NCBI GenBank assembly: GCA_017460805.1
Contig: JAFUAF010000030.1
Coordinates: forward strand, 32,085 to 96,084
Direction of reading: 5' to 3'
Length of the DNA: 64,000 nt
Source of the DNA: Bacillota bacterium
Lineage (GTDB): Bacteria; Bacillota; Clostridia; Lachnospirales; CAG-274
Under the pieces are notes generated by a model. It was not told where the DNA came from and did no database searches. It worked only from the letters and a program-made list of their open reading frames with translations. A program made the position numbers and the translations under genes. Shown here piece by piece: positions 15,389-24,673 of this stretch (positions within the stretch are counted from its first letter, which is position 1; every line of letters begins with the position of its first letter).

Positions 15389-15391
15389 TTA

Positions 15392-15736
15392 CTAATCTTC
15401 TCTTAATTGGACGAACATAACGCCGACATCCGCCAAAGGCTCGTGCAGTATTTCAGTACCGCGGTGTTCCTCAGCCACGCCGTAGCGCCAGTTGCCTTTC
15501 TTATCCTGGTACTTTACGTTACCAAGTTCAACATCGGTGATAAACTGTAACAAATCTATTATATCCTTACCGCCGAACATTTTCTTGAACCACATACCCT
15601 TGATTATCCAATCATTACTGGGCTCATACGTGGTCTTTTTGCCCGTGAGGCCGTCTACTACAGCAATTACCTGCTGTTTCTGATTAACGTAGTACTCTGT
15701 ACCGCTGATAAGACGGATAAGTATATACTTAGCCAT
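15392..15736 (-). CDS. Conserved hypothetical protein, 114 aa
   Basis: Not recognised. The protein (MAKYILIRLISGTEYYVNQK...) is soluble, without signal peptide or membrane segment. It has alternating hydrophobic strands, a KKTTYEPSNDWIIKGMWFKKMFGG stretch and a C-terminal GVMFVQLRED that resembles a small beta-barrel. It has its own terminator and a likely extended -10 promoter. Start ATG 15736; a GTG four codons earlier is too close to AGGAA to be preferred. Flanked by the sulfur island and secDF without evident link to either. Confidence 0.75.
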   Translation of the reverse strand: MAKYILIRLISGTEYYVNQKQQVIAVVDGLTGKKTTYEPSNDWIIKGMWFKKMFGGKDIIDLLQFITDVELGNVKYQDKKGNWRYGVAEEHRGTEILHEPLADVGVMFVQLRED

Positions 15737-15770
15737 AACCAAATTCACTTCCTATTCGTTATAATAACTT

Positions 15771-15794
15771 GATTTACATTTAAACCTGTAAATC
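15771..15794 (-). promoter_or_regulatory. Perfect 8-bp inverted repeat in leader (possible operator)
   Basis: GATTTACA-N8-TGTAAATC between the -10 box and the ribosome site of the 114-aa protein gene. Could be an operator or a leader hairpin. Confidence 0.4.
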
Positions 15795-15805
15795 TTCCTA
15801 CGAGT

Positions 15806-15814
15806 ATTATATCA
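15806..15814 (-). promoter_or_regulatory. Extended -10 promoter of the 114-aa protein gene
   Basis: TGATATAAT on the minus strand (TGN-TATAAT); no good -35. Confidence 0.5.
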
Positions 15815-15936
15815 CAAAACCCCGCAGAAAAAAATATCAAATTTTAAAAATTTTATATCTTGTTAAAAATTCACAAAATAACCGCAGAAAGCGAAACTGC
15901 TATAAATATTTTATGTTAAAATTGCACATACTATAT

Positions 15937-18054
15937 TTATTTTTTCTTGAAATTAGAGAATGTATACCAAACATTGCAGGCAATAAGTACCGAAGAATAA
16001 GTACCGCAAATAATACCTACCATGATCGGCAGAGCAAATTCCTTGATATCCTCTACACCGAAGATATAAAGCGAAAGAACCGTAAGGAAAGTCGTGAACG
16101 ATGTAAACAAACTTCTCTTCAATGTCTGGCTTACGCTGTTGTTGACAAGTTCTTCCTTTGTCTTGTAGCGTCTTGCGTTTTCTCTTACACGGTCAAACAC
16201 AACGATGGAAGCGTTGATAGAGTAACCGAGGATAGTAAGGATAACAGCGATGAAAGTTGTGTTCATAGGTATTCTTACTATAGCGTAGCAGCCGATAACG
16301 ATAAGTGCATCATGCACAAGAGCGATAACGGCGCTGGAGCCTGTCTTGAAATCGCGGAAACGCAAAGTAACGTAGATAAGCATTGCAATACAGCTTATAA
16401 CCACCGAAAGGATAGAAGCGCGCTGCATCTCGCTTGAAACAGTACCGCTTACGTCCTGGATGCTGAAGCTGTCGGCTGTAATGGAGTACTTCTTCATGAT
16501 AGCATCTCTTAAGCTGTTTCTTGTTTCGGTATCAAGAGATTTTGTCTTGATAGTAACAGCCTTGCCCTCTGTACCGACTTTCTGTACTGTGGGGCTGGGG
16601 TCGCCCGTTACTTCCGTAACTATAGCGGCAATATCGTCGTTGTTGAATGTATCGCCTATCTCAACATCAACGGCTGTACCGCCCGTAAACTGAACGTCAT
16701 AGTTGAATGCACCGATACCCTTTGAAGAGTTGATGCCCATAAATACAAAACTTGCGATTATAACAAGTGCTGCTATGCCAAAGAAAGCGAAACGATTCTT
16801 TACGATAGGCAGTACCTTTGTTTCCTTCTTCTTGCCGCCCGTATAGAAGCTCGGGTTTTTAAGGCCGATATTAAGCAGGGTGTTAAGAATAAGTCTTGTT
16901 ACGAAGATCGCGGTAAACATTGAAACAATGATACCGAGTGAAAGTGTCTGAGCGAAGCCCTTAACAGGACCCGTACCAAGCCACCACAAAACAACACAGG
17001 CAATAAGTGTTGTGATGTTACCGTCAAGGATAGCGGGAAGAGCACGGGAGAAACCGTTTTTGATACTTGTCTTTACGGTCTTGCCCGAGTTGACTTCTTC
17101 TTTGATACGCTCAAAGATAATAACATTGGCATCTACCGCCATACCGATGGAAAGCACGATACCTGCCATACCGGGAAGCGTAAGTGTAATGCCGAATATG
17201 CTTAAGAAAATAACTACTATACCTGTGTAGATAGTAAGTGCTATATCTGCCGCAACACCGAGTATGCGGTAGAATAAAAGCATGAATACAAGTACAAGGA
17301 AAATACCTATCATACCTGCAAATAAGCTTGTTCTGAGTGAGTCTGCACCAAGTCTTGCGCCTACTTCGCTGTAGTCGATAACATTAAGGTTGAAAGGCAG
17401 GCTGCCCGAACGGATACGGTTGGCAAGTGAAGTGACCTCGTCGATAGTAAAGTTACCTGTTATCTGTGCCTGACCGCCTGTGATAACGCTCTGTACCGTA
17501 GGTGCGCTTACCACCATATCATCCATCATGATGTAAAGCGGCTGACCAAGGCACTTTTCCGTAGCGTCCGCAAACGCCTTTGCGCCCTCGGAGTCAAACT
17601 CGAGTGATACAAGATACTGGTCTACACCGCTTGATGCAGGCTGAGCGTCTTTTACGTTGCTGCCGTCTACAAGTACATTACCCTCGCTGTCGCAGAAGGT
17701 AAGGTGTGCGGTAGAACCGATATCGTCTACTGCTGTCTGTGCATCGTCAACACCGGGGATCTGAACACGGATTCTGTTCTGCATATCGCCCTCGATGCTT
17801 GCTTCTGCTTCTGTCCAGTTGAAGTATTCAAGTCTGGTCTGGATCATGGAAACGGCTGCCGACATTTCTTCCTCTGTGGGGTTTTGCTTGTCTGCCTCGT
17901 ATACGATGTATACACCGCCCTTAAGGTCAAGACCCTGCTTGATATTCTTTGCCGCACCTGCGTTGTTATTGCCCACACCAAAGTAAGCAACCGCACCCAG
18001 GCCTGCCGCAACCGCTAAGATCAAAAGCAGGATAAGAACATTTTTTGCTTTCAT
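15937..18054 (-). CDS. secDF: Fused protein translocase subunit SecDF
   Basis: RND-like membrane protein that uses the ion gradient to pull secreted proteins through SecYEG. 705 aa with SecD in about 1-400 (N-terminal membrane helix, LDLKGGVYIVYEAD, the P1 domain, then TM2-6 with LPGMAGIVLSIGMAVDANVIIFERIKEE) and SecF in about 415-705 (FNYDVQFTGGTAVDV, then five helices with GYSINASIVVFDRVRENARR). Single-gene fusions of this kind are usual in Bacillota. Ribosome site AAAGGGAGGGC. Stand-alone gene with a consensus promoter. Confidence 0.97.
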   Translation of the reverse strand: MKAKNVLILLLILAVAAGLGAVAYFGVGNNNAGAAKNIKQGLDLKGGVYIVYEADKQNPTEEEMSAAVSMIQTRLEYFNWTEAEASIEGDMQNRIRVQIPGVDDAQTAVDDIGSTAHLTFCDSEGNVLVDGSNVKDAQPASSGVDQYLVSLEFDSEGAKAFADATEKCLGQPLYIMMDDMVVSAPTVQSVITGGQAQITGNFTIDEVTSLANRIRSGSLPFNLNVIDYSEVGARLGADSLRTSLFAGMIGIFLVLVFMLLFYRILGVAADIALTIYTGIVVIFLSIFGITLTLPGMAGIVLSIGMAVDANVIIFERIKEEVNSGKTVKTSIKNGFSRALPAILDGNITTLIACVVLWWLGTGPVKGFAQTLSLGIIVSMFTAIFVTRLILNTLLNIGLKNPSFYTGGKKKETKVLPIVKNRFAFFGIAALVIIASFVFMGINSSKGIGAFNYDVQFTGGTAVDVEIGDTFNNDDIAAIVTEVTGDPSPTVQKVGTEGKAVTIKTKSLDTETRNSLRDAIMKKYSITADSFSIQDVSGTVSSEMQRASILSVVISCIAMLIYVTLRFRDFKTGSSAVIALVHDALIVIGCYAIVRIPMNTTFIAVILTILGYSINASIVVFDRVRENARRYKTKEELVNNSVSQTLKRSLFTSFTTFLTVLSLYIFGVEDIKEFALPIMVGIICGTYSSVLIACNVWYTFSNFKKK

Positions 18055-18124
18055 TTAAAAAAGCCCTCCCTTTAAATTTTTATAGTAATAAATTTTCTTT
18101 CCTATTTATTACACACCAACTTAT

Positions 18125-18153
18125 ATTATATAATTATTTTTGTAAATCGTCAA
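18125..18153 (-). promoter_or_regulatory. SigA promoter of secDF
   Basis: On the minus strand TTGACG (18148-18153), 17 bp, TATAAT (18125-18130), about 65 bp before the start codon. Confidence 0.85.
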
Positions 18154-18207
18154 TAAAATAATTTGAAATTTTTGACTTTTTTTGCCCAAAAGATGGTATT
18201 GTATTTA

Positions 18208-18513
18208 AATTGTTGTTTAGCGACGGTTTTTGTGGTGGCTACCGCCCCCACGCCCCTGTCTCGCTTTTTAGAAAAGCGAGGGAAAACATATTCGCGTATA
18301 GATTTTTATTCAAGTCAATCATTAACACCGCGGCGCAATTAAAACCCGCTGCAAATGTACATTTGCAGCACTTAAATTCAGCCGCGGAGTATGACTGCAA
18401 ATTTAGTTAATCTCTATTCGCGCAATATGTTTGGACCCACTTTTCTAAAAAGTGGGCGGGGGTGCAGGGGGCAGAGCCCCCGCATACGTTTGCCGCTAAA
18501 TTCCAATTTATCT
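18208..18513. repeat. Modular palindromic repeat in secDF-thyX gap
   Basis: Non-coding block starting TTTAGCGACGG and ending GCCGCTAAATTCCAATTTA. It contains GC-rich hairpins (a CTTTTTAGAAAAGCGAG arm; CCCACTTTTCTAAAAAGTGGG) and the GGGGGTGCAGGGGGCAGAGCCCCCGC block, which reappears inverted and diverged in the 35.37-35.78 kb repeat. Both ends match the ends of the repeats near 55 and 62 kb. No coding potential seen in the rest of this 517-bp gap apart from the secDF promoter and the thyX terminator. Confidence 0.7.
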
Positions 18514-18519
18514 GCTATA

Positions 18520-18552
18520 ATAAACAAGGGATTGCCAAACACGGCAATCCCA
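18520..18552 (-). terminator. Terminator after thyX
   Basis: GGGATTGCC-N6-GGCAATCCC followed on the minus strand by TTGTTTATT. Confidence 0.75.
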
Positions 18553-18571
18553 TTACTGTTTTTATTACCAA

Positions 18572-19195
18572 TCATACCTCAATATCCGCAAAAAGCACGG
18601 GCAGTTTTTCCTTGAACTCTTTCAAAAGTGCAATACTTACCTCTCTTATCTGCGGGTGCGCGGCGGGTGAAGTACGCAGTTTGAAATAATGTCTCCACTC
18701 GCGCATATTCATTGTTACCACTATCTCCGTTTTAAGGCTGTTGGGCAGAATACTCCTTGCCTCCTCGGGCTTAGCGCCTGCGGCGATCATTTTGTTGTAT
18801 GTATCTTCTATATTCTGCATAGCCTCTTCCCAAAGGCGCATATTTTCGCTGCCATCCTCCCAGAAGCATGGCTTTATAAAGGTCAGCTCATTGCCGAACT
18901 TATCCTGTGAGTAGTTGCAGTAGCGTGTACTCTCCTGCGAAAAGCTTGCTATTCTGTGGCGTACCATCTCGTGTGTAACGCCTCTGTCGCAGATAAAACG
19001 CACCGTCACTTTCTCATGCTCCAGAACACTCTCGTGTCCGCGTTTTATTATGCCCGCAATAAACTTTTCCGCCGTACCGTCGCCGATACGTCCCTCACTT
19101 TTGTAGCAGGTACGTCCCGCGCGCTCTATACCTAGCATTATGCGCTTTGCATCTATCTCGTCCTCGATAACATAATAAGGTTTAATTATCTTCAT
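18572..19195 (-). CDS. thyX: Flavin-dependent thymidylate synthase ThyX
   Basis: Makes dTMP from dUMP using FAD, NADPH and methylene-tetrahydrofolate. 207 aa. The ThyX signature appears as RHRIASFSQESTRYCNY near residues 80-96, where the canonical motif RHRxxSxNExSxRY has Gln in place of the usual Asn-Glu spacing pattern; other parts (SVLEHEKVTVRFICDRGVTHEMV before it and LRTSPAAHPQIREVS near the C-terminus) agree. The ATG overlaps recR by 14 bp, so it is the last gene of the dnaX-ybaB-recR-thyX operon, a placement less usual than with folate genes. Confidence 0.95.
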   Translation of the reverse strand: MKIIKPYYVIEDEIDAKRIMLGIERAGRTCYKSEGRIGDGTAEKFIAGIIKRGHESVLEHEKVTVRFICDRGVTHEMVRHRIASFSQESTRYCNYSQDKFGNELTFIKPCFWEDGSENMRLWEEAMQNIEDTYNKMIAAGAKPEEARSILPNSLKTEIVVTMNMREWRHYFKLRTSPAAHPQIREVSIALLKEFKEKLPVLFADIEV

Positions 19196-19823
19196 CGTCG
19201 TCTTCCCAATCCTTTCCCGTGTTCATCTCAAAACGTCCTTTGAGCGCTGTTGCAAGGGTCATCTGATCGACATATTCAAGCTCGCCGCCCACGGGTACAC
19301 CCTTTGCGATGCGGCTTAACTTTATCTTGCCGTGATTAAGCGCAATAAGGCGGGCAATATACATAGCCGTCGTATCGCCCTCTATCGTGGAAGCCGTGGC
19401 AAGAATGACCTCTTCCGTATTGTCGTTTAACCTCGCAAGCAGCTCCTTTATGCGTATATCGCTTGGAGTAACGCCGTCCATCGGGCTGATAAGGCCGTGA
19501 AGAACATGATAAACGCCCTTGAAATCCTTTGTCTTTTCATAAGCCGCCATATCACGCGGACTCTCCACCACCATTATCTGATTTTTATTGCGCTTTGAGC
19601 TGCTGCACACCGGACATGGGTCCGTATCGGTAAGATTGCAGCAGGAAGAACAATATCTGACGTGTTCCCTTGCCTCGACAATGCTCCGTGCAAGCGCCTC
19701 TGCGTTTTCTTTGGGCATATTAAGCACATAAAACGCAAGTCTTTGCGCGGAACGTCCGCCGATACCGGGCAGCTTGCCAAACTGCTCTATCAGCCTTGTA
19801 ACATATTCTCCGTAATAGTTCAT
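19182..19823 (-). CDS. recR: Recombination protein RecR
   Basis: 213 aa, standard size. Acts with RecF/RecO in loading RecA at gaps. Contains the helix-hairpin-helix LPGIGGRSAQRLAFYVL (residues 18-34), the C4 zinc finger CSSCCNLTDTDPCPVC (57-72) and the Toprim stretch VVESPRDMAAYEKT with VILATASTIEGDTTAMYI. It sits after ybaB with a 15-bp gap in the conserved dnaX-ybaB-recR order. Confidence 0.97.
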   Translation of the reverse strand: MNYYGEYVTRLIEQFGKLPGIGGRSAQRLAFYVLNMPKENAEALARSIVEAREHVRYCSSCCNLTDTDPCPVCSSSKRNKNQIMVVESPRDMAAYEKTKDFKGVYHVLHGLISPMDGVTPSDIRIKELLARLNDNTEEVILATASTIEGDTTAMYIARLIALNHGKIKLSRIAKGVPVGGELEYVDQMTLATALKGRFEMNTGKDWEDDDEDN

Positions 19824-19838
19824 TTTTTACCCGTCCAA

Positions 19839-20192
19839 TCAGAAAAGTCCGCCGGGGATGCCTGTGCCTGTGATATTGCCCATTGTGCTTGTTACCGCAT
19901 CATCGGCCTGTCTTATGGCCTCGTTTACAGCCGTAAGCACAAGGTCCTGAAGCATCTCCACATCGTCGGGATCGACTACCTCCGGCTTGATGTCTATAGA
20001 CTTTATAAACTTTTTGCCCGTAATTACCACCTTGACGGCACCGCCGCCGCTTGTTACCTCAAATTCCTTTAATTCAAGCTCCTGCTGAGCCTCTTCCATC
20101 TGTTTCTGCATTCTCTGTGCCTGCTTCATCAGATTGTTCATGTTCATACCGCCCATGCCGCCGAAGCCGCCCATGCCGCGTCCTTTACCCAT
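19839..20192 (-). CDS. YbaB/EbfC nucleoid-associated protein
   Basis: 117-aa DNA-binding protein: [44 protein letters not shown], then the [22 protein letters not shown] helix. The extra glycine/methionine-rich N-terminus ([15 protein letters not shown]) is common in clostridial members. Ribosome site CAAGGAGGACAAAACA. Confidence 0.96.
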   Translation of the reverse strand: MGKGRGMGGFGGMGGMNMNNLMKQAQRMQKQMEEAQQELELKEFEVTSGGGAVKVVITGKKFIKSIDIKPEVVDPDDVEMLQDLVLTAVNEAIRQADDAVTSTMGNITGTGIPGGLF

Positions 20193-20212
20193 TGTTTTGT
20201 CCTCCTTGAAAA

Positions 20213-21790
20213 TTATTGTATATCCACATCAAAGTTTATGCGTCCAAAGCTGTCTTCGATGCTTTTTGGCTCCAATGTATCGTCCTCGTGTCCGTAAAGT
20301 TCTCTGTGGCGCTTGTCATACTGCGTGCGCAGCATTGCCCTCACATCAAATTCCTTTTCCGCGAACCCGAAAAGATATTTTTTAACTTCATCCTTGCGTT
20401 TGTTGATAATATCAAAATGATTTTGATATTCGCACACAAGCGTAAGTATATTATCCTCTAAATATGCAGGCTGTATCTCGTGCATAAAGAGTATTTTAAG
20501 CGGCGGGTCGTCTACCGTTTTGGCAAAATCCCGCCAGTTTTTTATCATTGTGTTTATATCGTCGGGCACAGCCTTTTCTTTGACCTTGTCTTCCTTCACA
20601 AGTTTGGTCTGAACGGGAGCAGATGCCGTGACCGTTATGCCCTTTTCTATTTTCTGCTCGACCGTTATCAGCCTTTTTTCAAGCGCCGCGGGAGTATTGA
20701 CCGTATAGGGCGTACACGCCTTTATACAGGTGACTTCCAATAAAATACGCGGGTTGAAGCTTTGCTTTACATTGGTCTGAAGCTGCGAAAACAGGGTTAT
20801 CAGTTCGCTTAAATAGTCAAACGAAAGTGTCTGAGCCTGCAAACGCAGTTTTTCTATATAACTGTCGGAATAATTGAGCGCGGCACAGCTTTTATCGACC
20901 GTCCTTGCCACAAGCAGGTTTCTTATATGCAAAACGCAGTCCGAAATAAACTGATGAATATCCCTGCCTTTTACCGACATATCCTCTACTATATCAAGTG
21001 CCGCTGCACTGTCTGCCCTTGCTATGGCATCCGTCAGCGCAAAAAACACGTTTCTGTCCACAGCGCCCGTTATCTCACGCACTTTGTCGGCAGTTATCCT
21101 CTCGCCGTAGTAAAAACTCATGCACATATCCAAAAGACTGAGTGCATCACGCATAGCGCCGTCCGAAGTTTCGGCTATATAGGCAAGCGCTTCGTCGTCT
21201 ATATCGACGTTTTCTTCTTTCATGTGCGCCCCAAGCACTTCCGTCATTTCCTTGACGGTTATGCGGTGAAAATCGAACCGCTGACAGCGCGAAAGCACCG
21301 TAGAGAGCAATTTCTGCGGGTCTGTGGTCGCAAGTATGAACACCACATACTCGGGCGGCTCTTCAAGTGTTTTTAAAAGCGCGTTAAACGCCGCATTTGA
21401 GAGCATATGCACCTCGTCTATGATATAAACGCGGTAGCGCCCCTCCGACGGCGGGTACTTCACTTCCTCGGTTATGTCGCGCACATTGTCAACGCTGTTG
21501 TTGCTCGCCGCGTCTATCTCCACCACATTCACATTGCGTTCCTGCAAAATGGCCTTGCAGCTCTCACACTCGTTGCAGGGCTTATCCCCGTTTGATGTAC
21601 AGTTTATCGCACGCGCAAAAATTTTTGCCGTGGATGTCTTGCCCGTACCGCGTGTGCCGCAAAACAGGTAGGCATGGCTTATTCGTCCCGTTTCTATTTG
21701 GTTTTTAAGTGTTTTTATAATGTGCTGCTGTCCTATTACCTCGTCAAAGGTCTGCGGACGCAAACGTCTGTATAAGGCACGGTATGCCAT
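20213..21790 (-). CDS. dnaX: DNA polymerase III subunit gamma/tau DnaX
   Basis: Clamp-loader ATPase, 525 aa from the ATG at 21790 ([21 protein letters not shown]), chosen because TGAGGATGATAAC precedes it; a longer reading runs back into non-coding leader. Walker [13 protein letters not shown] near residue 46, zinc-binding cysteines in [15 protein letters not shown], Walker B IDEVHMLS, and sensor/arginine-finger region LSRCQRFDF. The tau-specific C-terminus is shorter than in E. coli. No obvious slippery heptamer was seen. SRP RNA lies directly upstream. Confidence 0.97.
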   Translation of the reverse strand: MAYRALYRRLRPQTFDEVIGQQHIIKTLKNQIETGRISHAYLFCGTRGTGKTSTAKIFARAINCTSNGDKPCNECESCKAILQERNVNVVEIDAASNNSVDNVRDITEEVKYPPSEGRYRVYIIDEVHMLSNAAFNALLKTLEEPPEYVVFILATTDPQKLLSTVLSRCQRFDFHRITVKEMTEVLGAHMKEENVDIDDEALAYIAETSDGAMRDALSLLDMCMSFYYGERITADKVREITGAVDRNVFFALTDAIARADSAAALDIVEDMSVKGRDIHQFISDCVLHIRNLLVARTVDKSCAALNYSDSYIEKLRLQAQTLSFDYLSELITLFSQLQTNVKQSFNPRILLEVTCIKACTPYTVNTPAALEKRLITVEQKIEKGITVTASAPVQTKLVKEDKVKEKAVPDDINTMIKNWRDFAKTVDDPPLKILFMHEIQPAYLEDNILTLVCEYQNHFDIINKRKDEVKKYLFGFAEKEFDVRAMLRTQYDKRHRELYGHEDDTLEPKSIEDSFGRINFDVDIQ

Positions 21791-21811
21791 GTTATCATCC
21801 TCATAACTTGT

Positions 21812-21838
21812 AAAAAAGGCTCCGCAGTACAGAGCCTT
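21812..21838 (-). terminator. Terminator after SRP RNA
   Basis: On the minus strand AAGGCTC-N9-GAGCCTT followed by TTTTTA, between ffs and dnaX. A second inverted repeat at about 21941-21972 (TTTTCACCTTAAAAGC with GCTTTTAGGTGTAAAA) lies closer to the RNA's 3' end. Nothing else is seen in this gap. Confidence 0.75.
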
Positions 21839-22001
21839 GTAAATTCGATATTTGTTTGTAAAATGTTGGCTTTTCAAGCCGTCATACATTCGCCGCCCTT
21901 CGGGCTTGCTCATGTGTCGGGGTATGAAAAAGCCATGATTTTTCACCTTAAAAGCAAGCTTTTAGGTGTAAAATCCTGTCATTTTCAGACTTTTATTTCA
22001 A

Positions 22002-22269
22002 ATCCTGTGCATTCGGCTTCGACAGTTACTTACACGCGTTACAACGGCAGTTTGCTCCTTCCAAGCGACCTTACGGCACATAGAAGTGTCTGCTTAGTGC
22101 TGCTTCCTTTCGGACCTGACACGGTTCACAAAGTTCTATTGCGCAAGACTCGGCTATCAACGCCACTTACCGTCGGCAGACCGCACAAGCAAAAGCCTCA
22201 GACCGACATTCACCCCCGCTAAGCGGATCGCGGGTACAGGGCACCGCTAACTCCCCGGCTAGCACAGGA
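22002..22269 (-). ncRNA. ffs: Signal recognition particle RNA, long form with Alu domain
   Basis: The minus strand carries the domain IV core GTGTCAGGTCCGAAAGGAAGCAGCA in parts (CAGGTCC, GAAAGGAAGCAGCA), the Alu-domain beginning GTGCTAGCCGGGGAGTTAGCGGTGCC and a 3' end whose ATGCACAGGA pairs with the 5' TCCTGTGC. The length of about 268 nt matches the large SRP RNA of Bacillota. It lies upstream of dnaX, as is usual in this phylum. Ends are set from the terminal pairing and the promoter. Confidence 0.96.
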
Positions 22270-22276
22270 CAAATAT

Positions 22277-22305
22277 ATTATACCAAATTTTATCCGTGCT
22301 GTCAA
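22277..22305 (-). promoter_or_regulatory. Consensus SigA promoter of SRP RNA
   Basis: TTGACA (22300-22305), exactly 17 bp, TATAAT (22277-22282) on the minus strand, about 8 bp before the RNA 5' end. A perfect consensus, as expected for an abundant stable RNA. Confidence 0.93.
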
Positions 22306-22336
22306 ACATTATTCTATGAAGTTTTTTGACAAATAA

Positions 22337-22798
22337 TTAAAAATTCCTCAGCAGATTGACCATTTCTATTGCGCTCACAGCCACGTCATAGCCTTTATTG
22401 CCCGCTTTTGTGCCTGCGCGCTCTATCGCCTGCTCGATATTATCCGTTGTCAGAACGCCGAAAAGTACGGGGATGCCGCTGTTCAGACCGACCTGTGCCA
22501 CACCCTTTGAGACCTCGGCGCATACATAGTCATAATGGTCGGTAGAGCCCTTTATAACCGCACCAAGACAGATAACGGCATCATACTTGCCGCTCGCCGC
22601 CATTTTTTGTGCCGCAAGCGGTATCTCAAACGAGCCGGGTACCCATGCCACACTTACATCATCACTCTCCGCACCATGCCTGATAAGCGCATCCATAGCA
22701 CCCTCCAACAGCTTTGATGTGATAAAATCGTTGAACCTTGCGGCTACAACGCCGAATTTCATACCTTTTCCTATAAGCTTGCCTTCAATCGTTTTCAT
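22337..22798 (-). CDS. ribH: 6,7-dimethyl-8-ribityllumazine synthase RibH
   Basis: Penultimate riboflavin step, condensing 3,4-dihydroxybutanone 4-phosphate with the ribitylamino-uracil. 153 aa, forms 60-subunit shells. Motifs [42 protein letters not shown] (with the catalytic histidine) and [20 protein letters not shown] are intact. Last gene of the rib operon, separated from ribBA by a 63-bp gap that contains a palindromic repeat. Ribosome site AAGGAGGAAAAAATT. Confidence 0.97.
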   Translation of the reverse strand: MKTIEGKLIGKGMKFGVVAARFNDFITSKLLEGAMDALIRHGAESDDVSVAWVPGSFEIPLAAQKMAASGKYDAVICLGAVIKGSTDHYDYVCAEVSKGVAQVGLNSGIPVLFGVLTTDNIEQAIERAGTKAGNKGYDVAVSAIEMVNLLRNF

Positions 22799-22827
22799 AA
22801 TTTTTTCCTCCTTGATCTTGGTTTGAG

Positions 22828-22860
22828 TAGCGACGATTTGCCAAAGGCAAACCGTCGCTA
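22828..22860. repeat. TAGCGACG hairpin repeat between ribBA and ribH
   Basis: TAGCGACGATTTGCC-N3-GGCAAACCGTCGCTA. The same hairpin, with small changes, occurs at 44477-44508 and 55595-55625, where it caps larger modular repeats. Within the rib transcript it could form a stem that processes or attenuates before ribH. Confidence 0.75.
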
Positions 22861-22861
22861 T

Positions 22862-24052
22862 TCACGCATTCATTAAAATATGGTGCATTTTTTCTTTTTT
22901 TGTCCTCATGTACAGGTCGGCCTCGTGACCGTGTGCCACCTCGATCGGCACTCTTTCGCAGACTTCTATCCCGCTGTTTTCAAGTGAATTTATCTTATCG
23001 GGGTTATTGGTCATCAGGCGCAGTTTTTTAATGCCAAGCTTCCTTAACATAGCCGCCGCGGCATCATATCTGCGCATATCCTCGGGGAAGCCGAGCGCAA
23101 GATTGGCCTGCACGGTATCCATGCCTTTCTGCTGCAAATTATACGCCTTTATTTTGTTTATTATGCCGATACCTCTGCCCTCCTGGCGCATATACAGCAG
23201 CGCCCCGCGCCCCTCGTCGGCTATTGCTTTAAGTGCGGTTTTGAGCTGATTTCCGCAGTCACACTTTGCCGAGCCGAAAACATCGCCCGTCATGCACTCC
23301 GAGTGTACCCTCACAAGCACTGGCGAAACATCATCAAAATCGCCCATAGTCAGCGCTATATGCTCCTTGCCCGTTTTTTTGTCCACAAAGCCCGAAATTT
23401 TGAATTTTCCGTACTCTGTCGGCAGTTCCGCCTCACTTTCAAGACTGACCGCCATATCCTCTATATACCGCACAAGCGCCTCAACACTTATCATTTTAAG
23501 CCCGTGCTTTTTCGCAAATATTTCCAGCTGCGGCAGTCTTGCCATGTGCCCGTCTTCCGCCATTATCTCACAGCACACACCGATAGACTTAAAACCCGCC
23601 AGTTTAGCCAAGTCCACCGTTGCTTCTGTATGTCCTCTGCGTTCAAGCACCCCGCCCGCCTTTGCAAGCAGCGGGAAGACATGACCCGGCCGTCTGAAAT
23701 CCTCGGGTCTTGCGCCGTCCTCCGCCATTTTCCTTATAGTGAGCGCACGCTCAAAAGCAGAAATACCCGTCGTTGTGTCCACATGATCGACAGACACGGT
23801 AAATGCCGTCGAATGGTTGTCGGTATTCTCCGCCACCATCTGACCCATTCTCAGCCTGTCAAGTATCTCCGCCGATGCAGGCGTGCAGATAAGTCCCTTT
23901 GCGTAAGTCGCAATAAAATTTATCGCCTCGCCCGTCACAGTCTCCGCGGGCATTATCAGATCGCCCTCGTTTTCACGCGACTCGTCATCCGTCACAATTA
24001 TCATCTCTCCGTTTTTCAAGGCCTGTAAAGCCTCATCCACAGTATTGAACAT
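22862..24052 (-). CDS. ribBA: Bifunctional DHBP synthase/GTP cyclohydrolase II RibBA
   Basis: Supplies both precursors of riboflavin. 396 aa from ATG 24052, which follows AAGGAGGTGCGGTTTTTA. Residues 1-200 are DHBP synthase (MIIVTDDESRENEGDLIMPAE, GHVFPLLAKAGGVLERRGHTEATVDLAKLAG); from about 205 on is GTP cyclohydrolase II with the zinc site HSECMTGDVFGSAKCDCG, YMRQEGRGIGIINKIKAY and LMTNNPDKI. Coupled to ribE by a TAATG overlap. Confidence 0.97.
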   Translation of the reverse strand: MFNTVDEALQALKNGEMIIVTDDESRENEGDLIMPAETVTGEAINFIATYAKGLICTPASAEILDRLRMGQMVAENTDNHSTAFTVSVDHVDTTTGISAFERALTIRKMAEDGARPEDFRRPGHVFPLLAKAGGVLERRGHTEATVDLAKLAGFKSIGVCCEIMAEDGHMARLPQLEIFAKKHGLKMISVEALVRYIEDMAVSLESEAELPTEYGKFKISGFVDKKTGKEHIALTMGDFDDVSPVLVRVHSECMTGDVFGSAKCDCGNQLKTALKAIADEGRGALLYMRQEGRGIGIINKIKAYNLQQKGMDTVQANLALGFPEDMRRYDAAAAMLRKLGIKKLRLMTNNPDKINSLENSGIEVCERVPIEVAHGHEADLYMRTKKEKMHHILMNA

Positions 24053-24672
24053 TAAAAACCGCACCTCCTTAAAAAATCCATATCCACTCTGCTCCCGTCC
24101 TCGGTTTTAAGCAGTTTTTCCACATATCCCGCTATTATATCGGTTTCTAAATTAACGGTATCGCCGCACTTTTTGTCGGCCAAATTCGTTTCTTTTTGCG
24201 TATGCGGGATGATAGAAACGCAAAACGACTTTTCGTCTATGGCACAGACTGTAAGACTTATGCCGTCTATCGTTATCGAGCCTTTGTTTATCACGTACCG
24301 CAGTATCTTTTTGTCCGCCGCTATGGTGTAAACAACGGCTATCCCGTCATTTTTTATATCCTCTATCCTGCCCGTGCCGTCGATATGCCCGCTGACTATA
24401 TGCCCGCCGAAACGCCCGTTTGCAGGCATGGCGCGTTCAAGATTGACCTTTTCGCCTTTTTTCATGCTTCCGAAGTTCGTACATCTCAAAGTTTCGGGCA
24501 TAACATCGACCGTAAATGTATCCGACGTAAACTCCGTGACCGTAAGACACACGCCGTTTACACATATGCTGTCGCCGATATGCACATCTTCAAGCACCTT
24601 TTTCGCGCGTATTTTAAAACGTGTGCCCGCACTCTCCACCGCCCCGGCTTCCTCGATTATTCCCGTAAACAT
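24052..24672 (-). CDS. ribE: Riboflavin synthase alpha chain RibE
   Basis: Dismutates two lumazines to riboflavin and the uracil precursor. 206 aa made of two similar beta-barrel repeats: MFTGIIEEAGAVES, GDSICVNGVCLTVTEFTSDTFTVDVMPETLR and in the second half GHIVSGHIDGTGRIEDI, GSITIDGISLTVCAIDEKSFCVSIIPHTQKETNL. The naming ribE/ribC varies between species. Confidence 0.96.
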   Translation of the reverse strand: MFTGIIEEAGAVESAGTRFKIRAKKVLEDVHIGDSICVNGVCLTVTEFTSDTFTVDVMPETLRCTNFGSMKKGEKVNLERAMPANGRFGGHIVSGHIDGTGRIEDIKNDGIAVVYTIAADKKILRYVINKGSITIDGISLTVCAIDEKSFCVSIIPHTQKETNLADKKCGDTVNLETDIIAGYVEKLLKTEDGSRVDMDFLRRCGF

Positions 24673-24673
24673 A

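Noticed and set aside
15136..15391. SAM or T-box leader expected before the metY operon
   Set aside because: No S-box core, T-box sequence or long structured leader is present.
21863..22222. 119-codon open frame on the plus strand
   Set aside because: It crosses the SRP RNA gene on the opposite strand.
23303..24028. 241-codon open frame on the plus strand opposite ribBA
   Set aside because: Antisense shadow of a certain enzyme gene; His/Arg-rich without domain features.
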